Origin: a virus
Length of the DNA: 60,941 bases
Virus record (IMG/VR): IMGVR_UViG_3300017759_000004
Span: 1 to 60,941 of that record
Direction: 5' to 3' (one strand)
The translations under genes were made by a program, and so were the position numbers. Under the pieces are notes generated by a model, which worked only from the letters and a program-made list of their open reading frames with translations, was not told the origin of the DNA and made no database searches. Shown one piece after another: positions 29,201 through 41,200 of the stretch. Position 1 is the stretch's first letter. Each line of letters begins with the position of its first letter.

Positions 29201-32200
29201 AAGAGAAAACTTGCTTCTTCTAATAAGTCTGAGAAGATCACCGACATTATAGTTAATGGAACAGACGTATATGCTTCATTAGAAATTGCTGCTACTTCTT
29301 CTGCTGCAGATATTGATGTTGCAGTTGCTAAGATTAGTTTTGGTACTACTGTTATAACAGTAGACTGGGTTAATCAGTATGCAAATAGTCTATATTCTAT
29401 ACTAAACTCAAGTCTTGATATTGATGAGTTTAACGAAATCTATATTACTGGTGGACTAAGACTTAAAGCAGATGATGCAACTAGAGATAGTTGGTGGGTT
29501 GGTAAGATAGACACAACAGGTGCTCTTATTTGGAACTATAGATATCTTGCTCCAGGAAGAGATCTTACTATGGCAGCAACTTCTGCTATTGATATCTTTG
29601 GTGATTTGAACGTAGCATTTACAAGAATAGACAATACAAGTACATTAACAACTATCGATACTGTTAAAATTGGTTATGATGGTAAAATTAAAAATCATAC
29701 AACCAATCAATCAACTGCAAATAAGATTGAAGGACTTACTGTTCACTCAATAGATGTTGATAACTCTGGTGATATTCACGCTGTAGGTCAGACTCAATGG
29801 AATAGAAATGAGTTCTTATTCCCATTCACTGCAGGTTCTACTGCTGATAGTACTACTGCATATACATTAACATCTACATCAACTAGTAACTCTATTACAT
29901 ATGCCGACAACGTTGCTAAGATCAATGGATATCAAACAGGACAAACATCTTGGACACAAGCAAATCTTCAGATTACTTCTGCTCAACTAGGTACTAAACT
30001 CGCTAGTGACTTTACTATCGAGATGATGGTATACAAAGATTCTACTGTAACTTCTGTATCGCCTACACAACAAACACTGATTGGTATTGGTGACGCTGAA
30101 GTAGCAACTGGTGGTCTTTGGTTATACTATGATATATCAGGAGGTAAGTTAGAACTTGTTATAACAAATAGTTCTACTAAACTTAACTCTGCATCTGGAG
30201 CAGCACAATCTGCTTTAAGTAACATGTATGCTGATAATACATGGCAGTTTATTGGATTGAAGAAAGAAGGAAACGTATATACCGTTTATGTTAATGGTAT
30301 ACAAGTTATACAGAGTACTATTGCAGGTACAAGTTTAGGTAGTAAAGATCTTTACATTGGACAGTATCCTGGAAGAAGTGGTACTATAGGTAACTTTAGA
30401 GCAAATGAACAGGGTCAGTTCTTTGTTGATAATCTTAGATTGAGAAATAGAGCAGTTACACCAACTGTACCAAGTGATGTCAGTGCTTTACCTACAGCAG
30501 GTGCATTTGGATTTGCATATAGTTGGACTAATACAGCATGGTTTACTACTAATACTAATCGTTATGATCTTATAGATTTTGAAGGATTTGCACTTAAGTC
30601 TGATAAAAATGCAGATGCTGCAAGAATTGGTACTATTTCTACAGGAACTAATACACAGATAGGATTTACAAGAACTGCAGTTACTCCTGTAACTGGTAGT
30701 ACACTTACAATACAGAATACTGGTTACGCATTATCTGAGGCAGGATTCCAGTCATTAGACTTTGATGATGCTACAATCACTATGACTGAAGGTACTCAGA
30801 CACTTACATATACACAAGACATATGGAGTTCTAGAACTGCTACAGTTCCTTCACCTGGATCACAAAAACTTAGTGTATCTGCTGTTGTTAAAGACAGATA
30901 CTTCTTTAAGGTAACACCTACTATCAAAATTGATAATGTACAGAAGTTAACTATAAATCAAGCATTCAACTTTAGTATTGGTTCAAAACTACGCCTTAAT
31001 AACTCATCTGGTGTATTTGTTAATAGCGGTTATGTTGTTAGAAGAGATGTTGATAATAATCAGATATATCTTGCTGTAAACAATAATACATGGACAGATG
31101 ACTTAAATACTGGTCAACTTGTTACTGAACAGTTTAGTGAGCAATCAACTTATGGTATTGTAGGACCTATACCTAACGATATCAACATTATAGAAGGATA
31201 TACATTTGCGACAATCACTAATACAACTCCTGGAACTTTTGATATTGATCTTAATGATTTTAACCTTGATGGCACCACATCAACTGGTTCTGGTAACTTA
31301 GATAGTTTTGCCAAGTTCAAACCATTTGCAACTGCAGATTACTCTGTAAGAATCGATGAAGTCTCTGGATCATCAGCATACATTGTTGGATCTGTTGTAC
31401 AACTAACATCGGGTGATATATCATTCAACACTGCATATAGCACAACACAGATAACAAACCTTACTGGCGTACTCAAGATTACATTAGTTGCAAATCTTGA
31501 CAAAATTTTACAAGTCACTGCAGTAGCTAACAGTGATGAAGTGTATGTAATCACTAACACAAGTCATTATCTCTCCACTGGAGATATGATTTATGTTGAT
31601 GGTAACCCTAGCCAGACTATAGGTAGCACTGTGTATGATGAATATGATGGTGCATTCGCTGTTAATAGGGTAATCAGTCCTCTAGAATTTGTATATAAAC
31701 TACCAACAGTAGCACAAACAAGTCCTGCTACATCAGCATCGAGTGTCAATATATTTGTTAAGTCACCTGTCTTGAAGATGTACTATGGTCATCAGTATAT
31801 CTTTGACCTCAGTCATTCATCTCTTGTTGGTGGTAACTTATCATTTGCTAAAGATAGTCTATACAAACTTGAATATTCATTCAACTCTATTGAAAGAGTC
31901 GGAACTCCTGGTGTCACTGGTGCAGGACAACCTAATCCATCTGTAACACTTAAAGTTGATGAAACTATAGTTACCAATATTTCATATTACTTTGATCCTT
32001 CTAGAACTGGATCAGATTCACCTGTTGTTGCAGGAAGTTACTTAGACGTTGTTGATTCTCCATATAAGGGTGTATTTGAAATCAGTTCTGTTGCAGGTGC
32101 TACTATTACTCGTGGTGCTGATATAATCAAATATCCTCTATTGAATGAACCAGAAGGTGCTGCTGACATTAATCAAGCAACATATGCAACATCTTCATTA

Positions 32201-35200
32201 AGAGCAGTTGGATCAATCAATGCTGTTCGTATTGTAAACCCAGGTGGTTTCTATACTAGATTACCTATTGTAACTAGCATACAATCTACAAGACAGATAG
32301 AGAGAGTACAAATCAATAATCCTGGAACTGAGTATGCTGTAGGAACTTATAGTAGTGTACCTATTGGTGGTGATGGAGAAGGTGGATTTGTAGAAATTAT
32401 TGTTGCTGATGGAACTGATGCTAACGGTGTAACTATTCCAGGTCAGATAAACAGCGTTGTAGTTACATCTCCAGGTAAAAACTATACTACAGCAACAATA
32501 GACATTGAAGCAATCAGTGGTATATTAGGATCTGGTTTGACTGGATCTGGTGCAGAAATTGTAGTTGTTATACCTCCATTTGGTTCTGGTGCATCTATCT
32601 TTACTAAAGGTGATAGTGTTGGTAAGATTAAGAAACTTAAGAACAATAACTTTGGTTATGATTATCCTCATGATTATACATTACGTCCTGAGATTACATT
32701 CCCAATCAATGCTCAGTTAACATCTACAAGCATACTAGACAGTATTACAGTTACAGACCCTGGAACTGGATATTCACAAGCACCTGCTGTTGTCATCACT
32801 GGAGGTGGTGGTAGTGGTGCTATTGCAGAAGCATCAATTAAGAACGGTAGATTAGATACTATTATTGTTAAAGACCCAGGTGCAGGTTATTCATCAACTC
32901 CTGCAGTTAACCTAAGATCATCATTCAACTATGTTGTAAACCTTGACTTAGGATTACTACAGTTTGCTTTCCCACATGGTATTGCAAATGGTTCTGCAGT
33001 TACATTGAATGTTGTTGATACTGGTGAAGGAGCAGACTTCCCGCTATCTGCAGGTGCGACTGGTAGATTAAACTCATCTACAACTTACTATGCTATATCT
33101 GGTACTGCAAACTCACTAGAAACAGATCAGTTAAAACTTGCCATTACTGCTGCTAACGCTGCACTTGGTGATGCATTATCATATGTCAACGCAGGTACAG
33201 GTCGTCAACAAGTATTAACTGAATCATTTGGTGGTGCTGCTACAGCAAACGTTATTACATCAACCTTCCTAGAAGGAGAACTTGTATATCAAGGTGATTC
33301 ACTTGCTACTTCTACTGCACAAGGTTATGTTTCAACTAACTCAGGATGGCAGATAGGACCTAGAGTCCTTAAGATTGTCGATTACACTGGTACATTCAGT
33401 CAAGGATCAAGAATAACTGGTGTTATTTCTAAGTCTTCTGGTATCATGTCTGATATCAAGGTTGCTACTGGTGTTCTAGAGATTGGTTCTATCACTAAAA
33501 CTACTGGTCAGTTTATCGATGACGTTGGTAAACCATCTGAAATTATTCAAAAGATTCAAGATAGTTACTACTATCAAGACTTCTCATATGCTGTTAAGTC
33601 TGCTGTTTCTATTGGTGATTGGAAAGAGATTCTTATCAAGAACGTTCACCCCGCATCATTTAAAGTATTTGGTGAGTTAGACCTAAATGATTATGGTGTC
33701 ATTCCTAATAAAGAAACTGCATTCCAGTTAACTAAATCTGTTGAACTTGCTAGAGATGCGATTGTTCCTAACATCCAAAACTTTGCTCTTGTTGAACCTG
33801 TTTATTCTGAGTTCAATAATACTGAAGTTCTATTCCGTCAAAAACGTCTTACTTCTTCTGAAAACATTCTAACTTCTGTTGTACAGAGATTAGATGATAT
33901 ATCAACTCAATTTGATGGTCAAAAAATATCATTCCCTCTAACTGTTGATGGTAACAACGTTGTTGCGAATGCTAACCAGTTAATGATTGTTCTTAACGGT
34001 GTTGTACAAACTCCAGGAACTGCATTTGAGTTACAAGGTGATGCTATTGTATTCAGCGAACCACCACAACCTCCTGCAAGTATTAAGTATGTAAATGTCA
34101 CTATAAATCAGATTGCAACTAAGACTGTCACATTCAATAATATTAGTGGCATCTTCCCAACTATCGGAATGGCATTAGTTGGTACTTCATCAGGAGCAAG
34201 ATTAACTGTTACTAAGATTACTGGTAATGATATTGATGGATTTATTACACAAGGAACATTTACACTAGGTGAACTAGCAACTGTTGGTGCGACTGGATTT
34301 GCTGCTAATATTGGTACGGTAACTGATGTATCTAATATTGGATTATTTGTATTTGGGGAAAATGTATCTAACCTCACTAGCAACACTGCTAAAGTTGAAC
34401 AAATTAACTTACAGAGTGGTGCTGAAACTCCTCTTGCTCAGTTACGTTATACTATTGGTGCTTCAACTACATCTATTGAGATGGTAGCATATAGAACCGA
34501 TAACACTGCTGCTGATGCTCCTGTTACTGCAGGTACATTTGTTACAGGTAAAAACTATCAGGTAGAATCAGAAATATTCCTAGTAAACACTATTGTACAA
34601 AATAATAACTCAACAACATTAACTGTAACTAGAGCACAAAATGGAACAGCAGCAGTATCTCATCAAGAATATAATCCGATATATGGAACTGATATCACAG
34701 TTACAAATACACTAACATTAAGTAAGACTGCAGGTACATATCAATCAACACCAGGATTATTTGATATAGTATTAAATGATTACATTATTGGTGCACAATC
34801 TGGTGTAGTTGCTCAAATAACTGCAACATCTACTTATCAAGATCCTACAACTAATGAGTTTATAGGACAGGTCAATATATCTGAAGGTTCATCATTCTTT
34901 GGATTACTATTCAACAGAATTACATCACAGACTTATCCAAACATTGTTCTTGATAATATCTCACAATCACAGATTGGTATAGTTAACTTCACTGATAACT
35001 TAACTGCATTTGATAGTAGTTTCCCTGCTAATGAGCAAGTTAATAACTATGTGATTCCTTATGATAACTTAACTGGAACATTCCAAGAGAATGAATATAT
35101 TCGTAACTATAAGATTGATTACGGTAATAATAATGGCGACTTCCTTGCTACCGAAGGTGCTAGAATTAGAAAACTAACAATCACTGATAGAATTGGTGAT

Positions 35201-38200
35201 GGAATATTCCAGACTGGTCAAGTTATCAGATCTAGAGATAGTAAAGCAGAAGTTGTTGGTTATAACCAAGCAAGAAATACAATTTATCTCGGTAAGATTG
35301 GTAGATCACAACGTGGTGGATTAGATTACAACCCTCCAACATGGTATGGTGAAGCACAGATTGATACATCAACTAAGAAGTTTGGTACTGGATCTTTATT
35401 ATTAGGAAGAGCAAATCATACTCATACCTTTGTAAGTGGTGTTACTAACGGAATCCAGGCATCAAATGGTGCTACTTCTACACACACTGCTCAGACAGGT
35501 ACATCTTACGATCCTGAGGCAGGAACATTAGTAATCAATATTGGAACTCATAGTTTAACAACAAGCAATAAGGTTACTATTGCTGACAGTGCGATTACAT
35601 TTACATGTACTGCTGATAGCAATACAACAAATCATCCATATCCAAGATCAACTGACCCTGCATCTGGACAAGCATTAACAATCAGTGCAGTAACTTCTGA
35701 TACGATTACTGTTAGTGTTGGTGTTGCACAGGTCACATTAGATTACTTGAATGTAGATTCATCCAGTGATTTTGCATGGGGAACTGCAGCATTTACTATA
35801 GAACTTTATGTTAAGGCAGCAGCAGCATCTATATCTGGTGTTACAACTTTACTTGACTTTAGAACAACAGCAAATGATGTAGCAGGTCGTTTATATACAA
35901 ATGGTGGTCAAGTTCGTTATAACGTTAATAACTCTGATCTAGTAACATCTGGTGCTACTGTTCTTGCTACAGATACATGGACACATATTGTTGTACAGAA
36001 AACTTCTACTACTGTTAAAATATTCCTAGATGGTACTGAAAGAGGAACTGGTACTGATAGTCAAAACTATGCTGCTAAACCATTAAGAATTGGTGCAGAT
36101 TATGCAGGAGCAAATGCATTCTTTGGACATATTGATGAACTAAGATTGAGTTCAGAAAGTCGTTACTCAACAATACCATTCACTCCTCAAAATGGAATGT
36201 TCCAAGGTGATGCTAATACAAAACTATTATGGCATTTTGATGGTGCTGATAAGCAAGTATTCTTAGAAGACTGGTCTGGTGCACCTGACTTTACTATCGA
36301 TGAATATGTTAATAATGATGCTATCAGAGCAACTGCTAGATTAATCGGTGGTGTACATACATTTGTTTCTGCAACAACTAATGCAATCAGTGTAACTGGA
36401 TCAAGTAGTTTCACTCCAACTGCAGTTGATTATGATGCAACTACAGGTTTGATGGAAATCAATATTGGATCTCATAGTTATACAACATCTGATACTATTA
36501 CGATTGCTGCAAACTCATTAACATTCACATGTACAAAAGATAATAACGCAACAAATCATTCTTATCCAAGAGTGACAGATCCTTCATACGGAGCAACCCT
36601 TGCTATCACTGCAGTTACAGGAGATACAATCACAGTTAATGTAGGTCTTGCAAGTAGAGGATTTGATCAGAAGACACACAGATATATCAACGCTGCAGAC
36701 CTTCTAATATTGAACTACGATTACATTGCTAATGAAGCAGTGTATATTATGAAAGAGCGTTATCCATTCTTTACTATTGTTGGTGGAGAAGTTAACTGTG
36801 AAGATGATGTAAGAGATATTCTTAAAGCAATGGTTGAAGATCTTAGAAATGGATCTAACAGTCATACATGGGATGCTGCAGCATTATACGTTAATAGAAC
36901 TACTAACCCTATCACTCTATTACATGTTTCAGATGATCTTAAAGAATCATTATACACTTACGATATAGTAGAGAAGTTAGCTAGATTTGTTATTAACAAT
37001 CATCCATGGTCTACATTAGGTGATCATGGTTTGACACAGAAGTACGATACTACAATCACAGAATCAAACTATCTTACTCAGTCTGTAACTCAATTTACTC
37101 CATCAACTGCAACATATAATCCTGCTACTGGTGACATGGTTGTTACTAGCAACGGACATGGATTGACAAGTGATACAAATCTTACTGCATCCAATGCAAC
37201 TTATAATGCTGCTACTGGTGTTTTAAATATTACCTCTAACAGTCACAATCTTGCAACTGGTGATAAGATTCAACTTGCTGATAACTCATTGACATTTACA
37301 TGTTCAATGGACAGCAATGCTACAAACCATACCTATCCAAGAGCAAAAGATCCTGCTGCTCAAGGTTGGCAAGAAGTTACAAGAGTTGATGCTAATAACT
37401 TCACTATTGATGTTGGTAAGTCACCAATAGTAAACTATCAACCAACAGGTGCAACTTACGATCCTTCCACTGGTGTTGCTGTATTAACACTACCAGATAA
37501 CAACTTAGGAATAGGAACTTATGTTAAGGTTACCGCAAACTCTCTAACATTTGCTAGAGGAACTGGTGGAAATGGAACTCTTCCTGCAACAGACAAATAT
37601 GTTAACATCACACAAAATGGTGTAACATCAACTGCTACAGGTGCAACCTATAGTACTTCCGACGGTGTTTTAGTCATCACTCAAAATGCTCACGGATTTG
37701 TTGTAGGAGACAAGATCAGGATTGCTGATAACTCACTATCATTTACTTGTACTAAAGATGGTAATCATGAGACTAAAACATATCCTCGTTCAACAGATCC
37801 TTTCTCTGGTAGATGGTTAAGAATTACAGCAAAGACAGACAACACATTTACAGTTAATGTTGGTCCTTCTTCTGCTGCTGATCAATATGTTCATACATTC
37901 GTATCTGCTGCAGCAAACGGTATTATCAAGAGAGATAATACTATAACTGTCAATATTGGAACCGATTCCAATACAAGTACACATACATTCTCTAGTGCTC
38001 TATCTAACACCGTAATAACAGGAGGTAACTACACACATGCATTCGTTTCTGCTACCACTAATGGCATCACTGTTTCTGGTGATTCTGTATTCCTTGCGGA
38101 TGGTGCTGTCTCATTCACTTGTTCCAAGGATGGTAACTCAAAGATTACTGCATACCCAAGAAAAACAGACCCTGCGTCTAAGCAAGTTCTTAAAATTTCT

Positions 38201-41200
38201 TCACATACCAACGATACGTTCACGATCAACGTAGGTGCATCTAGTGCAGATGATCAATATACACATACCTTCTCTAGTGCTGTCACTAACGGTATAACAA
38301 AATCTGAATATACATTAACTGATTGTCAAGATGTTCAATCTACAATAGCAAACCTATTTGATATCATCACTGATACATTAACATATGCATCACAATCCCC
38401 TGCTGTAGATCATCTTGCAACTGTAACTAAATCTACACCTGCATACGAGTTTGTTGGTGGAACAATAAATGCATTCTCTGAAGTTCCATTAACAGTTGAT
38501 TATCATAATGGCACAAATGATACAATATACACAAATCAGATAGACGTAGATGCTCGTGGTAGATTCCGTGATGCTGCTAACTTAATTCGTGCAAACAGAA
38601 AAGTTATTGTAGATAAAGCAGCATATGATATGCTTACAAGATATCCTGCTCTTGCACTAGATATGCCTAGAAATGCTAATGGTACATCTACAGATGGTAC
38701 ATTACGTTGTAAGACTGACTTAGGATTAATATTAGATGGATTAGCACAAGATATTGAAGATGGTGGTAATGATGGAATACTTACTGCTGTAGGTTTCTAT
38801 ATTGGTAACAATAGTGAGTTACGTTATATCCGTCTACAGGTTCATCAGTCTGCTTATGCACATGAGAGATTAGCATTCTATGCTAAACAGGCAGTTACAG
38901 GAGATCTGGATTACACTAACACTGATGGTATTATTGTTGGTGATTGGGGTATAACAAATGATTCTGGTGGGTGTGCAAACGTTAAGACTGCAATCGATAC
39001 TCTTATTACACTACTCAATGATATTATTGCTCCTACTGCTGCAGACTTTAATACTGCTGCAGATAGAATATACTTTAACAGAGAAGGTATTAGAGCAGAA
39101 ATAACTGGATTAATGGGTGTTGAGTTTAACTACCTCCTAAACCAAGTTCAATATCAAGCGTTCCAGTTCCCAGGTGGTGCATTAGGTGAATCGGCATTCC
39201 AACAAACTCTTGAAGATATACTCATAGGTGCAATATCAGATTTACAAACTGGTGGTAATGATAGTATTATTCTAGAAATAGAGAAGTTCTTAACTTCTGC
39301 CTTAGAATACAACTATAGCACTAGTGGAGTTGAACAACTATTGATTGCAACTGTCTATGGTGTTGAGCAACTCGAAACTATTGGATTGAAAGCAATAGAT
39401 AACTTATTATACACACAAGGTGAAGATAATAGTGGTACAGCAGGTGCATACAATTTTGTACATCATAACATTGCTGCTGTTCGTGATTCATTAACATTAA
39501 GTGATGCTATATCGGTTAAGAACAGATGGAAAGAGTTAATAGAGATTGCAGTCAATATACTTTCACCTGCTAGAAAAGTTGGTAGAAGTGCTTCTAAGAA
39601 TTTACTTTACAATAAGAACTACTACTTACAAGAAATACAAACACAAACTCTTGCTCAGTTTGGTGCAGGTTCATGGACTTATGATACATTTGTAACTGAT
39701 GTTCTTGAAGATATCATACATGATTTACAAACTACAAATATTAGAACCAGTACAACCGCATATCAGATTACTATACAGAGTGTAAGTTCAACAGCATTCC
39801 AGTTAGGTGAGGTTGTTAGATCTAACATTGGAGGATATGCTACTATCCTTGAATATGAAGAAGAAACCAACTTCTTAATTGTTGGTGCATTCACAGGAAC
39901 TGCATGGGTTGCAGGTAATACATTGACAGGTAAGACATCTGGTGCAACTGCTACTATCTCTAGTGGTGGAGTTGGTACTGGATATACTTGGTATACTAAG
40001 ATTGGAAATACAAGAACTCTTGCTAATGCGAGAACAATAATATCTACTGTTTCTGGTCAAACTGCAGGTACTAACCTTTGGACTAACCCAGAGGCATACT
40101 CAGTCAACTGGACTCCTACAACCAATGTAACAATCACAGATAACGTTTCAACTCTTGCTCCTGATGATACTCAGACTGCAGAAGATGTAACTCCTAATAA
40201 TGGTCAAAATGGTCAACATGAAATTAACAGAGACTATAGTCTAACTGCATTTGAAACATTTGACTCTGGTACAACTACATTCGATAATAATACAGAATCA
40301 TTCGATACTGGTGCTGTTGGTGCAGGTGAAACTCAGACATTTACCTTCTCTGCATTTGTTAAAGAATCTGGATCACAAGGAATCAGATTCCAAATGCAAC
40401 TTGATCCAGGTGGTGCAGGTGAACAAAATATATTCTTTGATCTCAATCTTACAAATGGTACTACTGGAACATTATTCACACCTCAAGGTGGTATAACTGG
40501 TGATGCATTTGGTGCTATTCCTCTTGGAAATGGTTGGTTCAGATGTTATATTACTGCTACATTCTCCTTCGGATTTACAACCTTAAGGAACAAGTTTATT
40601 ATTAAGAGTTCTACTGGCGGTAGTGTTTGGACTGGTGATGCTTCTACTGGTATTCTTGTTTGGGGTGCTAAACTTACTAAGAATGCTCTTGATCCATATC
40701 AAGCACAAAGTGGTAAGTTATTCTACGCTGATACTGGATTTAACACTAAGAACTACATTCTTGACTTGCTACAAACATATATGTTGGCATCTCTTGATGG
40801 TACACTCACATCTCCTGCTCCAAACTCAGGATTCTATTCATTCTATGATAGTACTGCTGCAGCAGACTACAGTAAACCATCTGTTGCTGCAGTTGTCAGA
40901 TACTTAATCAAGATTATTAAAGATCAATTAGTTGATGATAGTACATACATACAAATCACAACAAATAGAAATATTGAACTTCCAACTAAGGTTTATACTA
41001 CTGGAAGAACTATACCAGTGTCTATCAAAGGTGGAGCAAATAATGCTGATTATGTTTATGGTTTATTAAGTAACACATACGCTGAAATTGAGAATATAAC
41101 TCTAAACCAAGGTTATGTTGTTCAAGTATATTCAAGATTTAGAATTGATGGTAATATAACTGATGGTCCATACACAATGAATGAAACTGTTGCAAAACAG

